Shown here piece by piece: positions 15,099 through 23,086 of a stretch of 26,042 nt of DNA (the first letter of the stretch is position 1; the number at the start of each line of letters is the position of its first letter). The notes under the pieces are model-generated. The model worked only from the letters and a program-made list of their open reading frames with translations. It did not search any database and had not been told where the DNA came from. The stretch comes from Acidimicrobiia bacterium (GTDB lineage Bacteria; Actinomycetota; Acidimicrobiia; IMCC26256; JAENVU01): contig JANYLF010000001.1 of assembly GCA_025357995.1 (NCBI GenBank), forward strand, positions 1 to 26,042, written 5' to 3'. The position numbers and the translations under genes were made by a program.

Positions 15099-16247
15099 GT
15101 GACTTTCATCGACGGATTCGTTGCACCGGGCTGGGATCGGGTCGCCGATGCCTTCGCCGCGAACTTCGATCACGGCGACGTAGGCGCCGCGTGTTGCGTC
15201 TACGTCGACGGGGAGGCAGTCGTCGACCTCGTCGGCGGGATCGCCGACACCGAGGCCACACGGACCTGGGATGCGCACACCCTGGCGCTCGTGTTCTCCA
15301 CCACCAAGGGCGCCACGGCGACGTGCGCCAACCTGCTCATCCAACGGGACCAGCTCGACCCCGACGCGCCGGTCGCGCACTACTGGCCCGAGTTCGCGGT
15401 CAACGGCAAGGGGAGCGTGCTCGTGCGACACGTGCTGTCGCACTCGGCGGGACTTCCGGTGATCGAAGGCGACTTCACGCTCGACCAGGCGCTCGCGTGG
15501 GATCCCGTCGTGGAGCAGCTCGCCCGTCAGGCGCCGCGCTGGGAGCCTGGGACCGCGGTCGGCTACCACATGCGGTCCTACGGCTGGCTCGTCGGTGAGC
15601 TCGTCCGCCGGATCGACGGCCGCGCCCTCGGCACGTTCTTCCGCGGCGAGATCGGGACGCCGCTCGGGCTCGACTGGTGGGTCGGATTGCCGGAGGCGCT
15701 CGAACCGCGGGTCGCGCGCATCATTCCGCCGGACACGTCAGACGACCCCGAGGTGCGCGAACTCATGGACGCCATCATGGCGCCCGGCACCATGATGGGT
15801 GACGCCCTCACCGGTCCCGCAAACCTCTTCCACTACGACGACATGTGGAACACACGAGCGCTACACGCGTGCGAGCTGCCGTCGTCGAACGGCATCGCGT
15901 CGGCCCATGCCGTCGCGAGGATGTACGCCGCGCTCGTCGGTGACGTCGACGGCGTTCGAGTCCTCGAGAGTTCTTCGGTCGAGCACGCCACGCGTATGCA
16001 GATCGAAGGCACCGACGTCGTCATCGGCGCGCCGATGCGCTACGGGCTCGGCTACTCACTCGGCGACGCGCTGTCGTCGGCCGCGCCGGCCACCGCATTC
16101 GGACATTCCGGTGCCGGTGGCTCACTCGGCTTCGCCGACCCCGCTCGCCGGCTCGGGTTCGGATACGTGATGACAAAGATGCGGGTCGGATTGGCCGAGG
16201 ATCGTCGCCCCCGCAATCTGGTGCGGGCGGCGTACGCGATCGCCTGA
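15099..16247 (+). CDS. Beta-lactamase-fold serine hydrolase (class C / family VIII esterase-like)
   Basis: 382 residues. The catalytic SxxK is S67-T-T-K70; LSHSAGLP follows at about 113-120, the probable catalytic Tyr lies in GYHMRSYGW (Y156 or Y161), and HSG (336-338) takes the place of KTG. There is no signal peptide, so the protein is probably cytoplasmic. HSG in place of KTG and the HMRSYGWLVGELVRR block fit family VIII carboxylesterases and related hydrolases better than true beta-lactamases; an antibiotic resistance role is not indicated. The substrate is unknown. GTG 15099 is predicted leaderless. Divergent from rimO, probably without functional relation. Confidence 0.88.
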   Translation: MTFIDGFVAPGWDRVADAFAANFDHGDVGAACCVYVDGEAVVDLVGGIADTEATRTWDAHTLALVFSTTKGATATCANLLIQRDQLDPDAPVAHYWPEFAVNGKGSVLVRHVLSHSAGLPVIEGDFTLDQALAWDPVVEQLARQAPRWEPGTAVGYHMRSYGWLVGELVRRIDGRALGTFFRGEIGTPLGLDWWVGLPEALEPRVARIIPPDTSDDPEVRELMDAIMAPGTMMGDALTGPANLFHYDDMWNTRALHACELPSSNGIASAHAVARMYAALVGDVDGVRVLESSSVEHATRMQIEGTDVVIGAPMRYGLGYSLGDALSSAAPATAFGHSGAGGSLGFADPARRLGFGYVMTKMRVGLAEDRRPRNLVRAAYAIA

Positions 16248-16340
16248 ACCGAACGCCCGAAGATTCGTTGTAACCAAAGATCACCACCGCCGGTCGAATC
16301 CTGCGCACTGCCACCACGAGGGAGTGCAGGAGGAAACAGC

Positions 16341-16667
16341 ATGTACACATTCGCAATCATCGCCCTCTTGGGCCTCGCAACGGTCAAGCTCGTCGACTTC
16401 GCGTGTGAAACGGTCGTCGGACTGCGTCCGCTGCGTTCACTGCTCACATTCGTCGTCGCGGTCGCGGGCGTCTTGGCGCTCGACTACTCGATGTTCGAAG
16501 GTTGGAACGCGCACATCAGCGACCGCACCCTCGGAGTGTGGATCACCGGATTCGGCGTCGCGGGCATCACCGTCGCGTGGCGGGCCGTATTCGCGTACCT
16601 CACGCACGACCACGCCACTCGCGACGAAACCTTGGGCGAGCACACGTCCTTGCGCCGCGCCGCGTAA
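16341..16667 (+). CDS. Small three-helix membrane protein of unknown function
   Basis: 108 residues; I do not recognise the family. Three hydrophobic segments are visible at about 1-20, 31-50 and 64-86, followed by a charged His/Asp/Glu/Arg tail. An excellent ribosome binding site, AGGAGG, precedes ATG 16341, unlike the leaderless neighbours. It lies 93 bp after the serine hydrolase with no clear TANNNT promoter in the gap, so it may be cotranscribed. A hairpin follows 88 bp downstream. Codon use is ordinary for this genome, which supports a real gene. Confidence 0.75.
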   Translation: MYTFAIIALLGLATVKLVDFACETVVGLRPLRSLLTFVVAVAGVLALDYSMFEGWNAHISDRTLGVWITGFGVAGITVAWRAVFAYLTHDHATRDETLGEHTSLRRAA

Positions 16668-16755
16668 AGGGGAACCCGACCGCCCGCTCCGACGTTGGAA
16701 TGGGCGAAGGGAACGATCCGGTCTCCGTCAATGAAGCCGGAGGCTGAAGACAACG

Positions 16756-16781
16756 CTTGGGCGCCCTTCGGGGCGCCCAAG
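16756..16781. terminator. Hairpin with UUCG tetraloop between convergent genes
   Basis: A perfect 11-bp stem (16756-16766 with 16771-16781, arm CTTGGGCGCCC) is closed by TTCG, the very stable C(UUCG)G loop. It ends 17 bp before the stop of the minus-strand oxidase. No strong U-tract follows on either side; on the minus strand GTTGTCTT is the closest. Probably bidirectional. Confidence 0.75.
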
Positions 16782-16798
16782 TCGCGTCAGGAGCAGCG

Positions 16799-18175
16799 TC
16801 AGGAACTGGGCGGGATGTTCTGGTTGTGCCGGAACACGTTCGTGGGGTCCCACTCGTCTTTCAGGGCCTGGAGCCGCGCGAACTTCTCCGGACCGAAGGC
16901 CGATTTCACCCTCTCGGATCCCTCATCGCCGATGAAGTTCAGGTACACCCCGCCCGCCGCCCACGGCTTCAACGCGCCGCTCAGCTCGCGCGTGTACGCA
17001 ATGTTGCGCTCGTCGTCGGACGGGTCGGGCCACATCGACAGATAGTGGATGTTCCACTTGGAGTGGCGCTGGCCAAAGGCCATCACCTCGTCGTCGACCC
17101 GTGCGATCGCGCCGCCGCCGGGTACGAGGATGATCTGGGTCATCGGCGAGACGGGCTGGGTCGCCTTGGCGACGAGCGCGTCGACCGCGTCGTCCGGGAG
17201 CTCGTCGTAGAAGTCGGCGGTCCAGTAGTTGCGCATGCCGTGCGGGTTCGGTGGGTCCAGCAGCTGCTGCACCGCGAGGTACGGCATCGGCGCCACCATG
17301 TCGACGGCCGGAGGACCGAACTCGCGCAGCGGGCGAAGCGCCTCCTCCGCCGCTTCGACCGGGCCGGAGCAGCACACGATGACCCCGATCACGGGTTGGC
17401 CGCGAACCGGCTCGGGCACGAAGTCCTCGGGCGGCGCGCAGATGAACGCCAACCCGGTCCCGACCTCGTCAGGTGCCTTCTCCATGAAGTCACGGTAGAA
17501 GCGGACCAGTTCGGGCCCGACCGCCGCGGGATAGAGCAGCATGCCGCCGAGAACGATCGGACCGAGGTCGTGCAGCTGCAGGTGGAACGCGGTGACGATG
17601 CCGAAGTTCCCTCCCCCGCCGCGCAGCCCCCAAAAGAGCTCCGGGTTCTCGTCGCCCGAGGCGCGAACCGCGCGTCCGTCGGCGGTGACGACCTCGGCCG
17701 CGATCAGGTTGTCGCAGACGAAGCCGAACGAACGCTCGAGCCAGCCGCTCCCACTGCCGAGGGCCAGACCGGCGACGCCGGTCGTCGACACGCGGCCACC
17801 CGTGACCGCAAGCGCGTGCTCTTGCGTCGCCGCGTCGACCTCGCCCCAGGTGCACCCGGCCTCGACGCGCGCGGTCTTCGCACTCGCGTCGACGGTGATG
17901 CCCTTCAGGCCGCGAAGGTCGACGCAAAGGCCGCCATCGACCACTGCGGCTCCCGTTACGCCGTGGCCGCCGCCGTAGACGGAGAGTGGCGTCCCGGTGT
18001 CGGTCGCCAGCTTGACCGCGGCCGCGACATCGGTCGGACTCGCACAGCGCGCGATGAGCGCCGGCCGGCGATCGATCATGCCGTTGAAGACGGATCGGGC
18101 CTCGTCGTAGCCCTCGTCGCCCACCGCCATGAGCACGCCCGAGAACGCGCCGATGGTTTCCTTGAGATCTGACAT
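16799..18175 (-). CDS. FAD-linked oxidase, berberine-bridge-enzyme type
   Basis: 458 residues from ATG 18175. A PCMH/VAO-type FAD-binding domain (about 35-210) has YGGGH with H71, the usual site of covalent 8-alpha flavin attachment, and TTGVAGLALGSGSGWL. The second, cysteinyl attachment site of bicovalent relatives appears to be missing (RVSTTG in place of a Cys), so single attachment is expected. The C-terminal BBE motif is WDPTNVFRHNQNI. Such enzymes oxidise sugars, alcohols or secondary metabolites; the substrate is unknown. AAAGGGG lies 6 nt before the ATG. The frame is open further upstream, but that part lacks family similarity. Same strand as the methyltransferase 212 bp upstream. Confidence 0.9.
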   Translation of the reverse strand: MSDLKETIGAFSGVLMAVGDEGYDEARSVFNGMIDRRPALIARCASPTDVAAAVKLATDTGTPLSVYGGGHGVTGAAVVDGGLCVDLRGLKGITVDASAKTARVEAGCTWGEVDAATQEHALAVTGGRVSTTGVAGLALGSGSGWLERSFGFVCDNLIAAEVVTADGRAVRASGDENPELFWGLRGGGGNFGIVTAFHLQLHDLGPIVLGGMLLYPAAVGPELVRFYRDFMEKAPDEVGTGLAFICAPPEDFVPEPVRGQPVIGVIVCCSGPVEAAEEALRPLREFGPPAVDMVAPMPYLAVQQLLDPPNPHGMRNYWTADFYDELPDDAVDALVAKATQPVSPMTQIILVPGGGAIARVDDEVMAFGQRHSKWNIHYLSMWPDPSDDERNIAYTRELSGALKPWAAGGVYLNFIGDEGSERVKSAFGPEKFARLQALKDEWDPTNVFRHNQNIPPSS

Positions 18176-18274
18176 GCCAACCCCTTTGTTCGCGCGCCGC
18201 GTCGGCGCCTCCATATCAGGTTCGCCGCGAAGGCCTTCCCGGATCAACCCTTCCGAGAAAGATTCGCGGGACCC

Positions 18275-18296
18275 GGACGCGTCCGCGGACGCGTCC
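18275..18296. repeat. 22-bp perfect palindrome made of two 10-bp palindromes
   Basis: GGACGCGTCC occurs twice, separated by GC. Each copy is self-complementary and so is the whole. It lies 100 bp upstream of the oxidase ATG in the 212-bp gap after the methyltransferase gene, a plausible operator position. The rest of the gap shows no gene and no clear promoter. Confidence 0.6.
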
Positions 18297-18387
18297 ACTC
18301 ACGTGCCAGCACCCAACCCAGGGGCGCGGCAATCTCCCTCGGGAACGGCGTTCGCCTTCGAAGCGATGTATCGGAACGCGACGCGGA

Positions 18388-19152
18388 CTAGCGGACCGCG
18401 GCGACAACCGCGCCGGTACCCGAGCGCCATACAACGTCTGCTTCTGCGAACCCCGCAGCGAGTAACGCGTCCACGTGCCAATCAGCCGGCGGCGAGAACT
18501 CCTCGGTCGGATAGCCGCTCTCGAAGACCGCCTGCCGTTGCACCGCGGCGGACCGGAGCGCGGGGTCGCGACCCGCTTCCTCCCACCACATGTCCCAGCT
18601 CACTCGGTCGGCTCGGGTACCGACACGGCGTTTGCGTTCGACATCGGCGAGTCCAACACCGAGCCGCGGTAGCCCCACCAGCGGCATCTGTTCGGCGTGT
18701 GCAACCACACCACCGGGACGGACCAGGCAAGCGAGCTCCTTGTAGACGCGCTGCACGGTCTGTTCGGGGAGCCAGTGCAGCGCAGTTGCAGTGAGGACCG
18801 CATCCACCTGCCGCTCGGGGACCGCATCCACCCACGCCGGGTCCCGTAAGTCGGCGTCCACGACCCGCACACGTTCGTCCTCCGCGAATGTCGCTGCTGC
18901 GATTGTAAGCAGCACCGGATCGACGTCTACGGCAATCGACCGCGCCGCTGGGAACCGGTCGAGGAGCCGGCAAGTAGCCGTTCCCGTCCCACACGCGAGG
19001 TCGACCACGATGGGTGCGGGGCCCGTGATCGCATCGACGACGTCGATCAGAGCGCGGATCCGGAGCTCCCGGTCTGGTACGAGTTCAGCTTCAAGACGAT
19101 CCCACGACCGTTGCCAGCCCTCAGCCCAGACCGAGTCGCGAGCGAAGCCCAT
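18388..19152 (-). CDS. Class I SAM-dependent methyltransferase
   Basis: 254 residues. A Rossmann-type methyltransferase: motif I is DLACGTGTAT (51-60), the acidic residue after strand 2 is in AVDVD (74-78), and ALHWLP forms the post-II block. Overall it resembles the trans-aconitate/ubiquinone-type methyltransferases (Methyltransf_11/25), but the substrate cannot be inferred. ATG 19152 has TAGCGT 6 nt upstream, hence a predicted leaderless start. It is followed on the same strand by the FAD oxidase after 212 bp; a joint pathway is possible but unproven. Confidence 0.88.
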   Translation of the reverse strand: MGFARDSVWAEGWQRSWDRLEAELVPDRELRIRALIDVVDAITGPAPIVVDLACGTGTATCRLLDRFPAARSIAVDVDPVLLTIAAATFAEDERVRVVDADLRDPAWVDAVPERQVDAVLTATALHWLPEQTVQRVYKELACLVRPGGVVAHAEQMPLVGLPRLGVGLADVERKRRVGTRADRVSWDMWWEEAGRDPALRSAAVQRQAVFESGYPTEEFSPPADWHVDALLAAGFAEADVVWRSGTGAVVAAVR

Positions 19153-19158
19153 CTCGCA

Positions 19159-19164
19159 ACGCTA
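19159..19164 (-). promoter_or_regulatory. -10 element for the leaderless methyltransferase gene
   Basis: TAGCGT, then TGCGAG, then ATG on the minus strand. The spacing equals that of dapD, dapC, rimO, ftsK and rnj. Confidence 0.6.
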
Positions 19165-19346
19165 CGTCAGCGATCAGCCCCTCCACAGACCGCCGGCGAA
19201 CGATGACGCGGCGACCACCAAACCCAGCCGACCGATTGTCCCGAACGCCCAGCACGGACGGCCCACTCCCACCCCGAGCAACGTCGTGCGTGCTGTCGCG
19301 AACTCGGACACAGACCACCCAAGGGCGCGTCACTCGACGGTGCGCG

Positions 19347-19400
19347 TTTCGGGAATTCCTTTTAGATGTACACGTGTACAGCTAAGACGAATTCCCGAAA
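19347..19400. repeat. 54-bp near-perfect palindrome, AT-rich for this genome
   Basis: The outer arms TTTCGGGAATTC (19347-19358) and GAATTCCCGAAA (19389-19400) match perfectly. Inside, TTTTAG pairs with CTAAGA apart from one G-T, and the centre TGTACACGTGTACA (19367-19380) is a perfect 14-bp palindrome. In total 27 positions per arm have two mismatches and one wobble. It lies about 100 bp downstream of ftsK. No U-tract follows on either strand, so it is not a standard terminator. It could be a regulator's operator, a recombination site or a small palindromic element. Confidence 0.85.
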
Positions 19401-19501
19401 TGGAGACACCGGCGCCCGGCGGACCACGCCCGAGGGTTCCGTTGAACCACTCAGGAACTGGCAATCACGCGTCCGCGGGCGCGCCGCAGGGACGAGCCGG
19501 A

Positions 19502-22021
19502 TCAAGCCTCGACGGGCATGGCCTCGAACTCGTCGAGGGTCATGAGCACCGATCGGGCCTTCGAGCCTTCGCTCGGCCCCACGATGCCCCTCTGCTCCAA
19601 CAGATCCATCAAGCGACCGGCACGCGCGAAGCCGACCCGCAGCTTGCGTTGCAACATCGACGTCGACCCGAGTCCACTGCGCACGACGAGTTCCATTGCC
19701 TCCGCCAGCAGGTCGTCGTCATCGCCGTCATGGGAGCCACCGCGGCCACCGCCGCTCCCGCTCGACGTATCGCCCTGGAGACCCTCGATGTACTGCGGCA
19801 CCGGTACCTGGCGCTTCCAGTGCGCGACCGCCTTACGGACACACTCCTCGTCGACCCACGAACCCTGGATGCGCTGGGCGCGTGACGACGACGCCGACAT
19901 CAGCAACATGTCGCCGTGTCCGATCAGCTTCTCCGCGCCCGGTTGGTCGAGGATGACGCGCGAGTCGGCGAGCGTGCTCACCGAGAACGCGAGGCGGCTC
20001 GGCACGTTGGCCTTGATCACACCGGTGATCACGTCGACCGACGGACGTTGGGTCGCGATCACCAAGTGGATGCCGACGGCGCGCGCCATCTGCGCGATCC
20101 GACAAATGCTCGCCTCGACGTCACGGGCGGCGACCATCATGAGGTCGTTCAGCTCGTCGACCACGATCACGATGAACGGCAACCGCTCGTACGCGCGACC
20201 ACCTTGCGGATCGGGGTTCTCGGCCGTCGGCAACTCGCCGCGGTCGTACATCGAGTTGTATCCGGTGATGTCCCGCACGCCCGCGTCGGCGAGCAGGTCG
20301 TAGCGCAGGTCCATCTCGCGCACCGCCCACTCGAGCGCGTTGGCAGCTTTCTTCGGGTTGGTCACGACCTCGGTGAGGAGGTGCGGCAAGCCGTTGTACT
20401 GACCGAGCTCCACACGTTTCGGGTCGACGAGAATCATGCGCACTTGCTCGGGCGTGCAGCGCATCAAGATCGACGTGATGAGGCTGTTGATACAACTCGA
20501 CTTGCCTGCGCCCGTCTGACCGGCGATGAGCAAGTGAGGCATCTCGGCCAGGTTCAGCATATGACTGTGACCGGCGATATCGCGTCCGAGCCCGACGTCG
20601 AGTGGGTGCGTCGACTGCGCGGCCTCGCTCGACATGAGGATGTCGCCGAGGGTGACGAGCTGGCGCTGCTTGTTCGGCACCTCAACGCCGATCGCGCTGC
20701 GCCCGGGAATGGGCGCGAGGATCCGAACATCCGGGCTCGCCATCGCGTACGCGATGTCGTGGCTGAGCCCGGTCACGCGGTTGACCTTCACGCCCGGCGC
20801 GAGCTCCAACTCGTAGCGCGTCACCGTCGGACCCACCGTCATGCCGATCAAGTTCGCGTCGACCCCGAAGTCCTTCAGCGTGGCCTGGAGGACCTCGCCG
20901 CCCTGCTCGACGGCGCGCGTATCCATAGCCTTGGCCGCGCTGCGCTTGAGCATGTCGCGTGGCGGCAGCGTCCAGTCGCCGTGTCCGTATGCGGTGAGGT
21001 CGATCGCCATCTGTCCCTTGGCGTCTTCGCGGACCGCGACTTCCACCGGCTCGTCGGCCTCCTCGTCGTCGTCCTCGACGAGCTCCGCGGCGAGCGGCTC
21101 GTCGTCCTCTTCCTCTTCGTCGTCCTCTTCCTCGATCGCGTAGCCGAACTCGTCGACCTCAACTTCGTCTTCGACCTCGCCTTCGTCCTCTTCGTACTCC
21201 TCCTCTTCTTCTTCCTCCTCCTCCGCGACCAGGTCGAGATCGGAGTCGTCGGCGATCGATTCGACAGTCGCGCGACGCGACGGCAGCGGCCGGCGTCCAG
21301 TGACGTCGTCCATCTCGTCGAAGTCGTCGCCATCGATTCCGTCGTCCGGCGCGCCGTGGAGTTCCAACGCGCTCACGACCGCGTCACGCGCCCACGCGAA
21401 GCTCGCGCCGATCGCGTCCACGACCGCGCGCAAAGACGTACCCGGCGCGAGGAGAAGGCCGAACCCGAGCAGGGCGACGAGGATCACCGTGGCGCCCACG
21501 GTTCCGAGACCGCTCGCAAGTGGTTGACCGACGATCGCGCCGAAGTAGCCGCCCGCATCGCGCAACGCGTCGACCGATCCCGAGAGTGACGGCGCGCCGC
21601 CCAGTACGTGCATCAATCCCGCGGCCGCGATCACGACCAGTCCGACCCCGATCCCGACGCGGAGAGGCGCGGCCGCCGCTTCGTCGTCGGGCCGGCGCCA
21701 CAACAACAGCACGGCCACCGCAATCAGGGAAAGCGGGATCAGGAACGCACCGTTGCCGAGGAGGGCCGTGAGCCCGTCGCCGAGCGCGGCACCGATCGGG
21801 CCGGTGTGATCGGTCGCGAGCGCGAGACCCGCCAGGAGCCCGAGCACGAGCACCCCGATCGCCAATGCATCGGTGCCGTGACCGCCGAGTTGGTTGCGGG
21901 CGGCTTCTCGGACCTTGGCGCCGCGCGGTGGACGAGCCGCGGCGCGTTTGGCCGGCGGTTTGCCCTTGCCCGGCCCTTTTTTCGACGGGTTCGTTCGGCT
22001 GCGTGTTTTGGTCGTCGCCAC
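19502..22021 (-). CDS. ftsK: DNA translocase FtsK/SpoIIIE
   Basis: 839 residues. Septal DNA pump that clears chromosome ends before division. A basic N-terminus (1-45) is followed by four or five hydrophobic segments (about 50-195), a very acidic linker (about 258-324, with nine consecutive Glu at 267-275), then the motor: Walker A GQTGAGKS (501-508), Walker B FIVIVVDEL (616-624), ATQRPSVDVITG (656-667). The C-terminal winged-helix gamma domain (about 770-830: GSTSMLQRKLRVGFARAGRLMDLLE) reads polar KOPS-like sequences. GTG 22021 has TACCGT exactly 6 nt upstream. Typically near rnj in actinobacteria; here a GNAT and an SDR gene lie between them. Confidence 0.96.
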   Translation of the reverse strand: MATTKTRSRTNPSKKGPGKGKPPAKRAAARPPRGAKVREAARNQLGGHGTDALAIGVLVLGLLAGLALATDHTGPIGAALGDGLTALLGNGAFLIPLSLIAVAVLLLWRRPDDEAAAAPLRVGIGVGLVVIAAAGLMHVLGGAPSLSGSVDALRDAGGYFGAIVGQPLASGLGTVGATVILVALLGFGLLLAPGTSLRAVVDAIGASFAWARDAVVSALELHGAPDDGIDGDDFDEMDDVTGRRPLPSRRATVESIADDSDLDLVAEEEEEEEEEYEEDEGEVEDEVEVDEFGYAIEEEDDEEEEDDEPLAAELVEDDDEEADEPVEVAVREDAKGQMAIDLTAYGHGDWTLPPRDMLKRSAAKAMDTRAVEQGGEVLQATLKDFGVDANLIGMTVGPTVTRYELELAPGVKVNRVTGLSHDIAYAMASPDVRILAPIPGRSAIGVEVPNKQRQLVTLGDILMSSEAAQSTHPLDVGLGRDIAGHSHMLNLAEMPHLLIAGQTGAGKSSCINSLITSILMRCTPEQVRMILVDPKRVELGQYNGLPHLLTEVVTNPKKAANALEWAVREMDLRYDLLADAGVRDITGYNSMYDRGELPTAENPDPQGGRAYERLPFIVIVVDELNDLMMVAARDVEASICRIAQMARAVGIHLVIATQRPSVDVITGVIKANVPSRLAFSVSTLADSRVILDQPGAEKLIGHGDMLLMSASSSRAQRIQGSWVDEECVRKAVAHWKRQVPVPQYIEGLQGDTSSGSGGGRGGSHDGDDDDLLAEAMELVVRSGLGSTSMLQRKLRVGFARAGRLMDLLEQRGIVGPSEGSKARSVLMTLDEFEAMPVEA

Positions 22022-22027
22022 GAAATC

Positions 22028-22033
22028 ACGGTA
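22028..22033 (-). promoter_or_regulatory. -10 element for leaderless ftsK
   Basis: TACCGT, then GATTTC, then GTG on the minus strand. A second copy of AACACTGA (22051-22058; first at 22033-22040) lies just upstream, 18 bp apart, and might be a regulator site. Confidence 0.6.
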
Positions 22034-22085
22034 ACACTGAGAACATCAGCAACACTGACATCTCGGGAATCACCCACCCAGTCAC

Positions 22086-22135
22086 GACTTTGGCCCCCGA
22101 AACGGCCCTATCACCCCATTTTCGGTGCCAAAGTC
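22086..22135. repeat. Interrupted inverted repeat between the GNAT gene and ftsK
   Basis: GACTTTGGC (22086-22094) and GCCAAAGTC (22127-22135) are perfect complements; inside, GAAA and TTTC can extend the stem with bulges. It may end transcripts from rnj-SDR-GNAT before the ftsK promoter, but no U-tract follows, so an operator is also possible. Confidence 0.5.
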
Positions 22136-22150
22136 ACCGAATTGGCGCGG

Positions 22151-23086
22151 CTAGCCCAGAGGCTTGGCGAAGAACCCGTGGCGTTCGTGGACGCGCATGC
22201 CCGCGGCCTCGTACAGCGCGAGCAATCCCGATTCCTTGTCGGCGTCGAGCGAGACCAGGACCCGCATCTGGCCCCGGTCGCGCAATGCGCCGAACGCGGC
22301 GCGCAGGAGCGCGGGTCCGATCCCCCGGCCCCGCACATCGGCCCGGATCCCCACCGTGGAGGTGTATCCCGTGGGGCCCACATCGAACACGAGCACCGCG
22401 CCGACCACATCGCCGTCGGCGATCGCCACCCGCCACAGCGTGGGATCAAAGGCCGGATGGTCGAAACGACTCTGCAACCACTCGTCCATCCCGCGCTCGG
22501 AATACCGACCGTGCGACGCGAACGCGTCGCGCCACACGTCGCGCACGGCAACTTCGTCGGCGGGGACAAACGAACGGATCTCGATCCCGGTCGGCGTTGC
22601 CACGTCGTCGACCGGATCGCGACTGAGATCGATTCGCATTCGCAAGACCGATCTCACGTGCACGAACCCGCGCCGCTCAAGCAGGTCCCGCTTGTCGTCG
22701 TTCGCCGTCGACGCGAACATACCGAGCGTCATTGATCGTCCATCGCCGATCTCTCCGGCGCGCAGCTCGATCAAGTCGAGGAGCTGGCTGCCGAGTCCGC
22801 GCCCCGAGTACTCGGGCAACACGAACGCATCGGCTTCGATCTCACGATCCAGTTGCGCCTCCCACACGTACGCATAGCCGATGATCCGCCCCGTCGGGCC
22901 GTTGAGCACCCACGCGTCGGATGCCAACGCGAAGCGCGGGCGCATCCAGTCGTCGAGCAGGTCTTGGGCGGTGAAGTCGGGCTCACCGAAATCCGCGACG
23001 TCGAGCGCCTGCACGACATCCGCGATCGCTCCCGCATCGCGCGCCGCGGGGCTGCGCAGCGCGTATCCCGTCGGCAGCTCGACCAT
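22151..23086 (-). CDS. Tandem GNAT-domain N-acetyltransferase
   Basis: 311 residues with two GNAT folds: acetyl-CoA motif A appears as YSGRGLGSQLL (93-103) and again as VRGRGIGPALL (251-261). Length and the two-domain layout resemble mycothiol synthase MshD, an actinobacterial enzyme, but I cannot confirm its specific residues, so I leave it unnamed. ATG 23086 shares one base with the SDR stop (TGATG), indicating translational coupling; the longer frame to 23140 lies inside the SDR gene. Either domain may have lost activity, as often in tandem GNATs. Confidence 0.85.
   Translation of the reverse strand: MVELPTGYALRSPAARDAGAIADVVQALDVADFGEPDFTAQDLLDDWMRPRFALASDAWVLNGPTGRIIGYAYVWEAQLDREIEADAFVLPEYSGRGLGSQLLDLIELRAGEIGDGRSMTLGMFASTANDDKRDLLERRGFVHVRSVLRMRIDLSRDPVDDVATPTGIEIRSFVPADEVAVRDVWRDAFASHGRYSERGMDEWLQSRFDHPAFDPTLWRVAIADGDVVGAVLVFDVGPTGYTSTVGIRADVRGRGIGPALLRAAFGALRDRGQMRVLVSLDADKESGLLALYEAAGMRVHERHGFFAKPLG

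Larger units (their letters stand above)
19153..19501. other. 349-bp stretch without a convincing gene
   Basis: It lies between the methyltransferase start and the ftsK stop. The first 12 bases hold the methyltransferase -10 (TAGCGT, 19164-19159). Short open frames exist on both strands (19203-19385 plus, 19121-19333 minus) but have no recognisable domain or ribosome binding site. The 54-bp palindrome at 19347-19400 is the only strong structure; a small GGTTC/GAACC hairpin sits at 19435-19448. Confidence 0.6.

Noticed and set aside
15099..16247. Antibiotic resistance beta-lactamase
   Set aside because: No signal peptide and HSG in place of KTG; the esterase-like group of this fold fits better.
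19203..19385. A 60-codon ORF in the gap before ftsK
   Set aside because: No ribosome binding site, no TANNNT at the leaderless distance, no recognisable domain, and it ends within the palindrome.
19347..19400. dif or parS site near ftsK
   Set aside because: The palindrome lacks the asymmetric 28-bp dif layout and does not contain the parS core TGTTTCACGTGAAACA; only the CACGTG centre is shared.
22033..22060. Possible LexA-independent DNA-damage (PafBC-type) promoter before ftsK, because TGTCAGTG appears on the minus strand
   Set aside because: The known motif needs about 8 nt between it and TANNNT; here 19 nt separate it from TACCGT.
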